64,000 bases of DNA from CAVXZE01 sp964615365 (GTDB lineage Bacteria > Myxococcota_A > UBA9160 > UBA6930): the NCBI GenBank assembly GCA_964615365.1, contig CAZTOU010000010.1:68597-132596 (forward strand), written 5' to 3'. Positions within the stretch are counted from its first letter, which is position 1, and each line of letters opens with the position of its first letter. The notes below the pieces were generated by a model. The model saw only the letters and a list, made by a program, of their open reading frames with translations. It was not told the origin of the DNA and did no database searches. Made by a program: the position numbers and the translations under genes. This document shows positions 33,971 through 42,801 of this stretch, one piece after another.

Positions 33971-34756
33971 GTGGACAATTGGCACCAATCCGGCGCGACG
34001 ATAAGCAAGTACATTCGGCCGGCGACCTTTCCTCTCGCGATTCGCATTGCGCGCAATGACGCAGACCTCGAGGGGGATTTCAGGCGGCCGCCTACCAAGA
34101 ACTTCCTCTGTCAGAATCTCACCATGGCGCGTCGCTACGGTTGGACCATCAAGGTCCTTCCCGAGGATTGCTCGTGTCTGATCGCGCGGGGAGTCTACGG
34201 CTGGGAGGGAGCCGATTCTTACCATGCGAGCGGCTTGTTGGACTTCTCCTTGGGCCTGTACGCCTCGAGCGTCGAGAATGAGAGGAGGTTCGTCGAGAGC
34301 GTTCAGCGTCTCGACCCGGCGCCCAAAGGCGTCGTCATATCTCCGCTGGAGAGGACCAAGATCGAGCCCGACGTCGTGCTGATCTACGGGAATGCCGCCC
34401 AGATGATGCGCTTGATCCAATCCTATCTCTACGTGAGGGGAGGCGTGCTCAACTTCACGGCGGCTGGTCGTGCCGGCTCCTGCTCTGACGGCATCGTGAA
34501 GGCCTTCCTGGCTGGGGAGCCGCGACTCGTCGTCCTCGGCAACGGAGACCGAGTGTGGGCGATGGCTCAGGACGACGAGCTCTTGTTCGCGTTGCCCAGT
34601 GGCCAACTCGACGATCTCCTGGAAGGCCTCGAGGCCACACACAAGGCAGGCCTGCGCTATCCCGTCCCGAGCTACATGGGGTTTGCCCCGGGCTTCCAAC
34701 CCGAATTCGAGAAGAGAGCCCTGCAGAGGAGCGGCACCACGCTCGTCAAGAAGTGA
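33971..34756 (+). CDS. DUF169 family protein
   Basis: This 261-residue protein has 'TFPLAIRIARNDADLE', 'KNFLCQNLTMARRYGWTI', 'CSCLIARGVYGW', 'PDVVLIYGNAAQMMRLIQSY' and 'AGSCSDGIVKAFLAGEPRLV', the blocks of DUF169, a family of unknown function often found in anaerobes. I chose GTG 33971 because GGAGA precedes it by six bases and the family homology starts just after. The longer frame from 33860 reads as low-complexity sequence. Just upstream, another frame holds a dockerin-like 'DFDNNGDGVSDG' fragment. Confidence 0.7.
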   Translation: MDNWHQSGATISKYIRPATFPLAIRIARNDADLEGDFRRPPTKNFLCQNLTMARRYGWTIKVLPEDCSCLIARGVYGWEGADSYHASGLLDFSLGLYASSVENERRFVESVQRLDPAPKGVVISPLERTKIEPDVVLIYGNAAQMMRLIQSYLYVRGGVLNFTAAGRAGSCSDGIVKAFLAGEPRLVVLGNGDRVWAMAQDDELLFALPSGQLDDLLEGLEATHKAGLRYPVPSYMGFAPGFQPEFEKRALQRSGTTLVKK

Positions 34757-34804
34757 GATTGGGCGCCGCCCCAATCGGCTTCCTGCGGGCGACACGGGGG
34801 AATC

Positions 34805-35857
34805 ATGGAACGGGAGCGAGACACGGGATCCATCAACCGCCGCAGGTTTCTCAAATATCTCGCGATGCTCACCGTCGGCGGGCGGACATTGCTGAGCTCC
34901 GGCGACGCTCGGGCCGCCATCTCCGCTGCGCGGGAGGAGGTAGGAGGCGAGGCCGACTGGCCGAAGATGAGCTACCGCAGGCTCGGCCGCACGAACTGGA
35001 GCGCCAGCCGTCTCGTCTTCGGATGCGGCGCTGCGCTGATGTTTCGGGGTAAGGATGAGCTGCTCGATGCGGCATTCGATGCCGGGATCAATGTCTTCGA
35101 CGTGGGCTATCGCGGCTACTACCGCGACGCGGAGGAGAATCTCGCGCCCTTCATCCGCAAGGTCCGCGATCGCGTCTTCCTGATCTCGAAGGCCAGTGCC
35201 GACCTCGAGGCGGAGCCCGACGAGCGCATCACTGTCCAGCAGGCGAGGCAAGCCGCCGAGTCCTGGAGCCAGCGACTCGACGCGAGCCTCTCGGAGCTCC
35301 GGGTCGATCACCTGGATGCCTACTACCTGATGGCGTCGTACAACCCCTCACTGATCGAGAGCGACGAAGTCTACCGGGCCTTCCAGAGCGCCAAGCAGGC
35401 TGGGAAGGTCTCCTACTTCGGTCTCAGCACCCATCGGAATGCCGAGAAGGTCCTGCTCACCGCTGCCAAGACGGGTTGGTACGACCTGGCGATGATCGCG
35501 ATCACGCCGGGAGGCTGGTACGACTGGGAGAACCGGAGCATTCTCGAGGGCTCTCCGCCCATAATCAACCTCCGGCCGGTCCTCGAGAAGGCGCGCGAAG
35601 CCGGCATGGGCTTGATCGGCATGAAGGCCGCCCGCCACCTCGCCGGGCTTCCCATTCTCGGCTGGTTCAAGAAGACCGACGCCTTCAACGAGTTCTACGA
35701 CAAGAAGCTGCTGGCTTCCTCTCTGTCCCCCTTCCAGCGCAGCTACGCCCACGTCCTGGCGCACGGTCTCGACGTGGTCAACGCCGACATGCAATCGCTG
35801 GCTCACCTCAGGGAGAACATCATCGCAGCGACGACTCCGCTCGAAGACTTGGCCTGA
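34805..35857 (+). CDS. Tat-exported aldo/keto reductase
   Basis: This 350-residue protein starts with a twin-arginine signal ('INRRRFLKYLAML', residues 10-22), then an aldo/keto reductase barrel: 'YRRLGRTNWSASRLVFGCG', 'AGINVFDVGYRGYYRDAEEN' with Asp and Tyr placed as in the family, 'DHLDAYYLMASYNPSLIE', and 'AGKVSYFGLSTHRNA'. Export of a folded, cofactor-loaded oxidoreductase fits the Tat pathway. The substrate is unknown. It follows the DUF169 gene by about 50 bases and may be co-transcribed. Confidence 0.75.
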   Translation: MERERDTGSINRRRFLKYLAMLTVGGRTLLSSGDARAAISAAREEVGGEADWPKMSYRRLGRTNWSASRLVFGCGAALMFRGKDELLDAAFDAGINVFDVGYRGYYRDAEENLAPFIRKVRDRVFLISKASADLEAEPDERITVQQARQAAESWSQRLDASLSELRVDHLDAYYLMASYNPSLIESDEVYRAFQSAKQAGKVSYFGLSTHRNAEKVLLTAAKTGWYDLAMIAITPGGWYDWENRSILEGSPPIINLRPVLEKAREAGMGLIGMKAARHLAGLPILGWFKKTDAFNEFYDKKLLASSLSPFQRSYAHVLAHGLDVVNADMQSLAHLRENIIAATTPLEDLA

Positions 35858-36072
35858 TGCAAGAGACTCGTCCTTCGACTTTGGTCGCTGTCCGGTTTCG
35901 ACGAGACGATTGAAATTCAGCTTCAGAAGCAAAGAACTCATGGGCGGTTCCATCTCGCCTCAGCGTCCCGAAAGCGACTATGGACCGATGGTCGAGCGTG
36001 GGGGTGATGAGATAGGTGGTCGGCAGATCAACAATTCCTGAGGGAGCGGCCCTGTCCGGAAGCGACGAGAAG

Positions 36073-36702
36073 ATGATGGCGAAGTACAAGGTCTTCTCGA
36101 AGACATATGACAACCTGTTCTACTTGTTCGAGAGAACGATCTTCTCGCAGAAAGAAATGGATCCAAGGGCTGCCTTGCTTCGAAAGATCCAGGGCAATAG
36201 GCTGCGGGTTCTGGATGTGTGCTGCGGAACCGGAAGAGATTCCATAGCTATTGCCCAAGGCGATAGCAGCAATACGATCACGGGGGTCGATCTTTCACCG
36301 GATATGCTTGCCCGTGCAAACAGGCAAGCGCGCAAGCTGGGTCTGAAGAACGCTTCCTTCCATCAGATGGATGCCACGAGGCTGTAGTTTCAGGATGAAG
36401 AATTCGATGTGATCGTGAGTTCGTTCGCGCTGCATGAGATGGACTATGAACTGATGGTCACCGCCTTGAAGGAGATGCTTCGCGTCTTGAAGACAGAAGG
36501 AACAGCCTACCTCGTAGATTACGGAAGAGAGGAGGTATTCCTGAATCAATGGCTGTTCGCTGCCTACTTGAAGCTTTCCTATCCGCGACGGGTCCGGGAG
36601 TTCCTGGATTATGATTGGAATCAGATACTGACGAGCACCGGCTTTCGGATGGACTCAATCGAAAGATACAGAGCGTCGCGATTGATCTGCGCAACAAAGT
36701 AG
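36073..36702 (+). pseudogene. class I methyltransferase interrupted by an in-frame TAG
   Basis: The frame carries motif I 'VLDVCCGTGRDSIAIAQ' and 'TGVDLSPDMLARANRQARKL', reaches 'QMDATRL', and hits TAG at 36385-36387. It then continues in the same frame with 'FQDEEFDVIVSSFALHEMD' and 'EMLRVLKTEGTAYLVDYGRE' to a normal end. Removing the stop gives a complete ubiE-like methyltransferase of about 209 residues. The start may be ATG 36073 or 36076. This stretch is less GC-rich than its neighbours, suggesting transfer. It is either a pseudogene, a sequencing error or an amber read-through. Confidence 0.75.
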
Positions 36703-36769
36703 GAAGACACCACGGCGGCCTCTCTGCCCTTCTTTCTGGCCTGGGTCCATTCCGGGCCGATGAGCAGTG

Positions 36770-37041
36770 CTAGGCGTCGTCTTTTGCGATGAGCTGATCG
36801 ATGGAATCGGCGGACACCGCGGGGCTCACCAGGAAGCCCTGGATCTCGTCGCAGCCCCGCTCGCTCAGAAAGGCGCGCTGGCCTTCCGTCTCCACTCCTT
36901 CGGCGACGATCTGCAGATTGAACGCCTTCCCCATCGAGATGATCGCGGCGACGATGGCAGCATCGTCCGAGTCGCCGGGGATGTCGCGTACGAAGGAGCG
37001 GTCGATCTTGACGGTGTCGACGGGAAAGCGCTTCAGATGGG
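36770..37041 (-). pseudogene. EAL-domain (c-di-GMP phosphodiesterase) C-terminal fragment
   Basis: The readable part starts at 'LKRFPVDTVKIDRSFVRDI' and continues 'NLQIVAEGVETEGQRAFL' and 'GCDEIQGFLVSPAVSADS', the last third of an EAL domain. Everything before it (the EAL motif and most ligands) is missing, and the frame upstream of about 37036 has no relation to the family. It is a 5'-deleted remnant and cannot be active. Confidence 0.8.
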
Positions 37042-37109
37042 GTGAACGGGCTGAGTTCTGGATTGACGTCCGAGCACGGACGTTGTGTGGAAGCGGGTCC
37101 ACCTCGGCG

Positions 37110-38294
37110 TCATCCCGCGGACTCGGCCCGGCTCTCCGTCCGCTCGCCGACCCATTCGAGGATCACGCGCATGGCCAGACCCAGGTTGCCGATCTGGCAG
37201 TGGGTGTGCGCGCTCTCCTCGGCGGTGAAGATGCGCCCCGTGAAGGAGCGGACGTTGGTGAGCGCGCGCGCCTGGCGGTGGAAGTGCTCGATGGGCATGT
37301 AGTGATCGGCGTTTCCGGCCAGCAGCAGGAAGTCCTGGGTGATGCGGGAGGAGATGTGCCGGGTCGTGAACTCCCCCATGCGCCGGAAGTACTGGGAGGG
37401 TCGCTCGACGCCCATCACGTAGGTGCCGTGCTCGACGGCCCAGCGCACGAACGGGTGCGCCTCTATCTGGCGCACGACGAGCCGGTCGATGAGCGAGTCG
37501 GCCCGCAGCGCCATCAGCGTCCGGAGAATACCCCGCCAGATCGGCGGCCGTAGCGAGAGGCCGGCCTCGAACAGGTCCCAGCAGACATCGAACGCGATGA
37601 CGCGCTTGATCCGCGGCTCGAAGGCGGCGGCGCGCGGCGCCAGGTAGCCCCCCAGCGAGATGCCCAGCAGGGTGACGTCGGTGAGCGCGAAGCGATCGAG
37701 CACGGCCGCGACCGGCCGCTCCCATTGCGTGGTGAAGGGGATCCCCTGGCGGCGAATCACTCCGCCCTGACCCGGGCCCTCGAAGAGCAGCGTATCGAAG
37801 CCGGCCTCGGGAATGGAGCGCATCGACGCGTAGAGCTCCTCGCCGTAGGAGTCGAAGCCGCCGTGTACGACGATGGTGCCCTTGCTCTTCACTCCGTCCG
37901 GAACGGTCAGGTGCCATGCCGGCAGGTGGCCTCCCTGGTACGGAACCTCGGTCGTTCGCACGCGACCCGTGGCGAAGTCCTCCGCGTAGATCTCCTGGAA
38001 GAGCTTCGCCTGGCGCTCGTAGGCTGCCACTTTGTCCGGGTCGCCCTCCGCCATGAAGAACTCGGCTGCGCGCAGATAGGCGGCAGCGTGCTGGATGCGG
38101 TCTTCGGAGAGTGCCTCCTCTGCGAGGGCGAGGAACTCTCGCTTCCAGTCGTCGAGGTCGCGGATTCGCGGTGCCACGGCGCGGACGTCTTCGAGCCGTC
38201 CGCCGCCCAGGCCCACCAGGCGGTTGAGCTGGAAGTCGAGACTGACGTCGTCGTGCAGGTGGTGGACACCGACGGGAAGGTCGAGAGATGTCAC
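37110..38294 (-). CDS. alpha/beta hydrolase (FrsA/pseudooxynicotine-hydrolase-like)
   Basis: This 394-residue protein has a helical N-terminal cap (about 1-130), then 'GTIVVHGGFDSYGEELYASM' (oxyanion region), the nucleophile elbow 'LLGISLGGYLAPRAAA' near residue 222, 'DFLLLAGNADHYMPI' with the acid, and a late His in 'AEESAHTHCQIGN'. It is a serine hydrolase, probably an esterase or C-C bond hydrolase. It is downstream of a TetR gene by 17 bases, so the TetR protein probably controls it. Confidence 0.78.
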   Translation of the reverse strand: MTSLDLPVGVHHLHDDVSLDFQLNRLVGLGGGRLEDVRAVAPRIRDLDDWKREFLALAEEALSEDRIQHAAAYLRAAEFFMAEGDPDKVAAYERQAKLFQEIYAEDFATGRVRTTEVPYQGGHLPAWHLTVPDGVKSKGTIVVHGGFDSYGEELYASMRSIPEAGFDTLLFEGPGQGGVIRRQGIPFTTQWERPVAAVLDRFALTDVTLLGISLGGYLAPRAAAFEPRIKRVIAFDVCWDLFEAGLSLRPPIWRGILRTLMALRADSLIDRLVVRQIEAHPFVRWAVEHGTYVMGVERPSQYFRRMGEFTTRHISSRITQDFLLLAGNADHYMPIEHFHRQARALTNVRSFTGRIFTAEESAHTHCQIGNLGLAMRVILEWVGERTESRAESAG

Positions 38295-38310
38295 GGGGGG
38301 TACCTCCGAT

Positions 38311-38886
38311 TCAGGGTTCGGCCGTCAGACGCTCGACGAGAAAGGAGATCATGCGCCTCGCCTTGCGCTTGCTGGCCCGGTGCATGATCAGACCTTCGAG
38401 GGCGGTGGAGAGGGCCTCCACCACCAGCGCGCGCCTCGCCTCGGGGACGCCGCAGCGGGAGACGGCCCTGCCGAGGTAGTGGTCGTAGCGGCGGTGGACC
38501 CGCTTGTGGAAGGCATCGATGACTCTCGACTGGTTCGACCGTTCGTGAACCGTCGCGATGAGCTGGTGCATGTCCAGCGCAGCCCACACGCCCTTGGTGA
38601 GGACGACCTCCAGCGTCTTCTTCTCCTCACCCGGTGTCGCCCGGGCGAGCGGGCGCTCGAGCAGCTCATCCAGCCTCCGGGTCTGCAGCTCCTCCAAGGC
38701 CTTCGCGAAGAGCTCGTCCTTGGAGGGGAAGTACCAGTGAACCACGTTGGAGGCGACGCCGGCCTCGGCGCCGACCGCGGCCATGGTGGTTCCGTGGTAG
38801 CCCCGTTCGAGGAAGAGCCGCTGCGCGATGGCGAGCAGCTCGGCGGCCTTCTCGGGCCGCGGTCGGTCGCGACGAGTGGCGGGCAT
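38311..38886 (-). CDS. TetR-family regulator (autoregulated, controls the hydrolase)
   Basis: This 191-residue protein has the TetR DNA-binding helices: 'ELLAIAQRLFLERGYHGTTM' and 'VGAEAGVASNVVHWYFPSKD'. The C-terminal ligand domain is helical. Its ATG abuts two tandem inverted repeats (38887-38932), so autorepression is likely. It is the first gene of an apparent operon with the alpha/beta hydrolase. Confidence 0.85.
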   Translation of the reverse strand: MPATRRDRPRPEKAAELLAIAQRLFLERGYHGTTMAAVGAEAGVASNVVHWYFPSKDELFAKALEELQTRRLDELLERPLARATPGEEKKTLEVVLTKGVWAALDMHQLIATVHERSNQSRVIDAFHKRVHRRYDHYLGRAVSRCGVPEARRALVVEALSTALEGLIMHRASKRKARRMISFLVERLTAEP

Positions 38887-38932
38887 CTCTAGATCGTTAG
38901 TCTAGACAACTCTAGATTGGAAGTCTAGAGAC
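38887..38932. promoter_or_regulatory. two tandem TetR-type operators (four TCTAGA hexamers)
   Basis: TCTAGA occurs at 38888, 38901, 38911 and 38924, giving spacings of 13, 10 and 13. It is organised as two 23-bp copies of CTCTAGAT-N4-AGTCTAGA. Each copy is an inverted repeat the size of a TetR site. They touch the start codon of the minus-strand TetR gene, so bound protein would block its transcription and possibly the divergent gene as well. Confidence 0.85.
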
Positions 38933-38954
38933 TCCAGGATGGCGCCGGTCTGGA

Positions 38955-38985
38955 CGTACGAACATTTGAAGTGTACGATCGTACG
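38955..38985. promoter_or_regulatory. palindromic operator ahead of the second TetR gene
   Basis: GTACGATCGTAC (38973-38984) is a perfect 12-bp palindrome ending three bases before the ATG at 38987. A further inverted pair, CGTACGA (38955-38961) and TCGTACG (38979-38985), brackets it; GTACGA occurs three times here. The sequence differs from the TCTAGA sites 40 bp away, so two different regulators probably share this divergent region. Confidence 0.7.
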
Positions 38986-38986
38986 A

Positions 38987-39610
38987 ATGATGCCTCAGGG
39001 CCTGGTGAAGCCGGTACCCGCCACGCTCCCCCAGGCGGAGCGTCGTCGCCGCTCCATCCTCGACGCCACCCTGCGAGTCATCTCCTCCGGCGGGGTGGAC
39101 GCCGTCACCCACCGCCGAATCGCAGCCGAAGCCGGCGTAGCCCTCGGCTCGACCACCTACTACTTCGCCTCGCGCGAGGAGCTGGTGCGGCAGGCGTTTC
39201 GCCACTACATCGAGGAGGTAACCGCTGCGATCGGGTTGCTGGGGCGGGAGAGGCCTCCCGAGAGCGCGGAGGACATCGCGGAGACCCTCACCGAGGTGGC
39301 GCGCCGGGAGTTCGCGGAGCCCGCGCTGGTACTCGCCGAGTACGAGCTGATTCTCTACGCCGCCCGCGACCCGGTGCTCGCCCAGGATTTCAACGCCTAC
39401 GAGCGGGGTCTCGAGGCACAGCTCGCCGGGCCACTCGAGCGTCTCGGGGCCGATCGGCCCATGGACGCGGCCCGCACCGTGATCGAGCTGATGCGCGGCT
39501 TCGAGATCGGGCGCCTCACCCGCCCCAACGCATCGATCGAGGATCTGCGCCGCCATCTGGAGCTCGTGATCTGCGCGCTCACCGGTTCACGACCGGCGGT
39601 CGGAGCGTAA
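38987..39610 (+). CDS. TetR-family regulator (controls the M24 operon)
   Basis: This 207-residue protein has 'ERRRRSILDATLRVISSGGV' and the helix-turn-helix 'IAAEAGVALGSTTYYFASRE'. The tandem Met codons at 38987/38990 follow the palindrome, while the longer frame from 38939 would read through the operator, so I prefer 38987. It lies 25 bases before the M24 gene and on the same strand, so it is probably the first gene of that operon. Confidence 0.82.
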   Translation: MMPQGLVKPVPATLPQAERRRRSILDATLRVISSGGVDAVTHRRIAAEAGVALGSTTYYFASREELVRQAFRHYIEEVTAAIGLLGRERPPESAEDIAETLTEVARREFAEPALVLAEYELILYAARDPVLAQDFNAYERGLEAQLAGPLERLGADRPMDAARTVIELMRGFEIGRLTRPNASIEDLRRHLELVICALTGSRPAVGA

Positions 39611-39635
39611 TCGCCACAGAAAAGGAGGAACGGTC

Positions 39636-40892
39636 ATGCTGCAGAAGCAAGAGAAGCGGATCTGGGACACCCCGCTGTATGCGGACTTCCCGCGGAGCGA
39701 GTACCAGGATCGCGTGGGTCGCGTGCGCAAGCTGATGGAGGAGCAGAAGCTGGACGTCCTCGTCTGCTGGGACCCCGCCAACATCCGCTACTTCTCCGGC
39801 TTCCACTCGCTGCACTACGATTCGCTCACCATATCGCCGGCGGTCCTCGTGCTTCCCCTCGAGAAGGATCCCGTGATCGCGGTTCCCGACTTCTTCGCCG
39901 GAGTCGCCCACGCCTACACCTATCTGGACGACATCCGCATCCAACCCAAGCCCCACGTCACCAAGAACATCCGGCGGATCCCCGTCGACATCGCGGACGT
40001 GGTGAAGGAGCTGGACTGCGGCCGCGGCAGGGTCGGACTGGAGACCGGGGGCTGGGGAGGCATGGCTGCGATGCGCTCGCTCAGCGACATGGACCGGTTC
40101 CGCGCGGAGCTGGGGGACACCACCCTGGTGGATGCCTGCGATCTGATCTGGAAGGTCCGCTCCATCAAGTCTGCTTCCGAGGTCGAGGCCATCAAGGTGG
40201 CGACCCGCGCCATCATCGGCGCCTACGGGGAGGTGATCTCCAGATTCGAGCTGGGCATGAGCGAGCGCGAGGTGGCGCGAATGCTGCGAGCTGCGATTCT
40301 CGAGCGGACGGAGGACTGCATGCCGCCGATCGCGACCTGCTCCTCTCGCCCGATACCGATGCCGGACACGCCGTCCTTCTACGACGAGGTCACCCTGTCC
40401 GCCGGCGACCGCCTGGTCTTCGAGCCGCTGCCCACCTACAAGGGCTACGGCGGGAGCTGCTGCCGCTGCTTCCACATCGGTCCCATGCCGGACGAGGCCT
40501 GCAAGAAGGACGAGGGCGTCGACTACGCACAGGCCGCCGCGATCGCGGCGATCAAACCGGGCGTCCAGGCCAAGCAGCTGCTGGAGGTGATCGAGGAGGC
40601 GCTCCAGGAGAAGGCCATGGGGTCCACCATCGAGATGGCGGGACACGGGGTCGGCCTCAACATGCAGGAGCCGCCCATGATCGCCGAGGAGGAGGAGGAC
40701 ACCTTCGAAGCGGGAATGGTCCTGGCCATCGAGGTGTGGGTGGTCGACTGGTCCGGCGCGGGCCTGGGGGGCTCGCTCGTCCCCGAGGTCTACGGCAACG
40801 AGGATCTCGTGCTCGTGACCGAGGATGGCTGCGACCGCTTCCCCTCCTTGCGCCGGGACATCCGGTCGCTCCCGCACCCCGGAGGTCTATGA
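39636..40892 (+). CDS. M24 (creatinase/Xaa-Pro peptidase-like) protein lacking standard metal ligands
   Basis: This 418-residue protein has the creatinase N-terminal domain ('LDVLVCWDPANIRYFSGFHS') and a pita-bread C-terminal domain with 'MAGHGVGLNMQEPPMI' and 'EAGMVLAIEVWV'. Where metallo-peptidases have two Asp ligands it reads 'GDRLVFEPLPTYKGYGGSCC', so the two Asp positions look like Glu and Ser. Such sites occur in metal-free creatinases and M24-fold lyases. It is probably a C-N hydrolase or lyase rather than a peptidase. It precedes the flavin oxidoreductase by about 40 bases. Confidence 0.72.
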   Translation: MLQKQEKRIWDTPLYADFPRSEYQDRVGRVRKLMEEQKLDVLVCWDPANIRYFSGFHSLHYDSLTISPAVLVLPLEKDPVIAVPDFFAGVAHAYTYLDDIRIQPKPHVTKNIRRIPVDIADVVKELDCGRGRVGLETGGWGGMAAMRSLSDMDRFRAELGDTTLVDACDLIWKVRSIKSASEVEAIKVATRAIIGAYGEVISRFELGMSEREVARMLRAAILERTEDCMPPIATCSSRPIPMPDTPSFYDEVTLSAGDRLVFEPLPTYKGYGGSCCRCFHIGPMPDEACKKDEGVDYAQAAAIAAIKPGVQAKQLLEVIEEALQEKAMGSTIEMAGHGVGLNMQEPPMIAEEEEDTFEAGMVLAIEVWVVDWSGAGLGGSLVPEVYGNEDLVLVTEDGCDRFPSLRRDIRSLPHPGGL

Positions 40893-40932
40893 GGGCTCAT
40901 CCGGCCGACCTGCCAACCGAGCGAGGCGCGAT

Positions 40933-42249
40933 ATGGAGAACCGGAAGGTCATCATCGTCGGAGCCGGCATCGGCGGGCTGGCGGCCGCCTACTGGCTGGG
41001 TCGGAGAGGCTTCGAGACGGAGATTCTCGAGGCCTCCGACCGGCCGGCGGGGCGGATGGTCACGCTGGAGCGCCGGGGAGATCGGGTGGATGTGGGAGCT
41101 CAGTTCTACCACACGGACTTTCGGCATGCCCCCGAGCTGATCGAGGCGGTGGGGCTCGGCCGCCAACGCCGGCCCGTCTCCGGCCTCACCCAGTACACCC
41201 TGCGCGACGGCTCCAGGCAGCTCTTCAACCCGAAGAATCCGTACATGAAGCTGCTCGGGCTGCGCGGCAATCTCCAGCTCTACCGATTCGTCCTCCGCCA
41301 CGTGCTTCTCGGAATGAGGGAGGAGTCCTACCGGGTCCCCGACGAGATCCCCGACACCGACGATGTCGGCGTTCTCTCCATCTGCGATTCCCCCGCAGAT
41401 CGTCGCCTGCGCGACTACCTGGTGAGCACGCTCTGCTTCGGCATGACGATGGCCGAGCCCGAGTGGTCCAGCCTCTATCACTTCATCCGTCTCTTCCGCA
41501 ACACGATCTTCGCGGGCTACTTCGGGCTGACGCGCGGCGTCTCCTCGCTGGCCGAAGCCCTGGCGGAGCATCTCCCCGTCGAGTACGAGGCTCCGGTGCG
41601 TCGACTGGTCATGGAGAAGGATCGGATCGTGGGAGTGCAGATGGAGGGAGACGGCTCGGTCCGCAAGGCCGACCACGTGATCGTGGCGGTCACCCCGCCC
41701 GCAGCGGCGGCGCTGCTGCCCGAGCAGCTCGAAGAGCAGCGTTCCTTCTTCGACTCGGTTCTCTACACCCCCGCCGCGATGCCGGTCTTCTTCCTGGATC
41801 GGCCCCTTCGCAAGGACGTCTGGTGCTACCTCAACGATCCGGCCGGGGAGAGGACGTTCAAGTTCGCCCTCGACGCCCACGCCAAGTGTCCCGAGATGTG
41901 CCCGAGCGGCAAGGCGGCGCTGACGGGCTGGGCGGTCTACCCGAGCTCGCTCGCGCTGATGGAGCAGTCCGATGCGGAGGTCCTCGCGAAGGCGACGGAG
42001 GACATCGAGTGGATGATTCCGGGCTTCTCGGGCTGGATCGAGGAAGCCACCGTCTTCCGGCACCCGTTCGTGAATGCCATCTATCCTCCCGGGTCCTACC
42101 GCCGCATCCTCGAGTTCCAGGAGCAGGTCAACGGGCCAAAGAACGTCTCATTCTCCAGCAGCGTGCTTTGCGGGACCAGCATGGAGGCGGCCATGTCGAG
42201 CGCCGCGGCAGCGGTGCGGCGAGTCTGTGCCTGGGGCGGAACCATGTGA
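40933..42249 (+). CDS. FAD-dependent amine oxidase / protoporphyrinogen oxidase-like protein
   Basis: This 438-residue protein starts with the dinucleotide-binding motif 'KVIIVGAGIGGLAAAYWLG', ending at the Glu/Ala pair of 'EILEASDRPAGRMVTLERRG', and has 'FAGYFGLTRGVSSLAEALAE' and 'DHVIVAVTPPAAAALLP'. This is the NAD(P)/FAD amine oxidase superfamily. The ATG at 40933 has 'GAGG' upstream. The substrate is unknown. It is co-directional with the M24 gene and the TIGR04076-like gene. Confidence 0.8.
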   Translation: MENRKVIIVGAGIGGLAAAYWLGRRGFETEILEASDRPAGRMVTLERRGDRVDVGAQFYHTDFRHAPELIEAVGLGRQRRPVSGLTQYTLRDGSRQLFNPKNPYMKLLGLRGNLQLYRFVLRHVLLGMREESYRVPDEIPDTDDVGVLSICDSPADRRLRDYLVSTLCFGMTMAEPEWSSLYHFIRLFRNTIFAGYFGLTRGVSSLAEALAEHLPVEYEAPVRRLVMEKDRIVGVQMEGDGSVRKADHVIVAVTPPAAAALLPEQLEEQRSFFDSVLYTPAAMPVFFLDRPLRKDVWCYLNDPAGERTFKFALDAHAKCPEMCPSGKAALTGWAVYPSSLALMEQSDAEVLAKATEDIEWMIPGFSGWIEEATVFRHPFVNAIYPPGSYRRILEFQEQVNGPKNVSFSSSVLCGTSMEAAMSSAAAAVRRVCAWGGTM

Positions 42250-42295
42250 GGAGACCGGCCCGGCGAGAGTGATTTGCAGCGAGAGGAGGAGCGAG

Positions 42296-42709
42296 ATGAA
42301 GGATCCGGGGATGATCGCGGTGGCCAAGAACGTGCTCGGGATGTCCGACGAGGACATCGAGAAGATCACGCCCGAGCAGGAGCAGGGGTTCAAGAACTCC
42401 ATCGAGAGCATGGGCAAGTACCAGCTGGTCGCCGAGGTGGTGAAGACCAAGTACTGCGCGGCCGGCTTGAAGTTGGGGCAGAAGATGGTGGTCAAGGGGG
42501 CCTCCATCGATCCCGAGGCGACGGACTGCCCGCTCTGCGTGGGCGCGATTGCGCCGCTCCAGCGGGCCAACGCGGTCTACATGGACCGAAGCGAGCAGGG
42601 CGGGGACATGACGGCCCCGCTCGGCGGGTTCGCCTGCATCGATCCGGGGCTGGAAGCCGGCGGGCTCGGCTCCGTCCTCTTCGAGGTCCGCGTCGAGCCC
42701 ACCTCCTGA
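42296..42709 (+). CDS. TIGR04076-like small Cys protein
   Basis: This 137-residue protein has Cys in 'KYCAAGLKLGQKMVVKG' and 'DCPLCVGAIAPLQRANAVYM', the layout I associate with TIGR04076, a small family of unknown function in anaerobes. 'GAGAGGAGGA' precedes the ATG. It follows the flavin oxidoreductase by 46 bases and could be an electron carrier, a metal carrier or a subunit; nothing more can be said. Confidence 0.55.
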   Translation: MKDPGMIAVAKNVLGMSDEDIEKITPEQEQGFKNSIESMGKYQLVAEVVKTKYCAAGLKLGQKMVVKGASIDPEATDCPLCVGAIAPLQRANAVYMDRSEQGGDMTAPLGGFACIDPGLEAGGLGSVLFEVRVEPTS

Positions 42710-42801
42710 GAGCCTGAGATCGCGATCGCGTGCCGAAGGGAAGCCAGCAGGTCGATCCCTGATCCGCCGGGCGTCGCGCCGTCACTACTCGGAGAGGACA
42801 C

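Noticed and set aside
33739..34059. Plus-strand frame with a dockerin-like 'DFDNNGDGVSDG' segment
   Set aside because: The match is a single short Asp-rich segment in a frame without a ribosome site, overlapping the better DUF169 start; at most a gene fragment.
25643..36387. Pyrrolysine coding at the two in-frame TAG codons
   Set aside because: No pylT, pylS or methylamine methyltransferase gene is visible, and TAG ends several ordinary genes; point mutation or sequence error is simpler.
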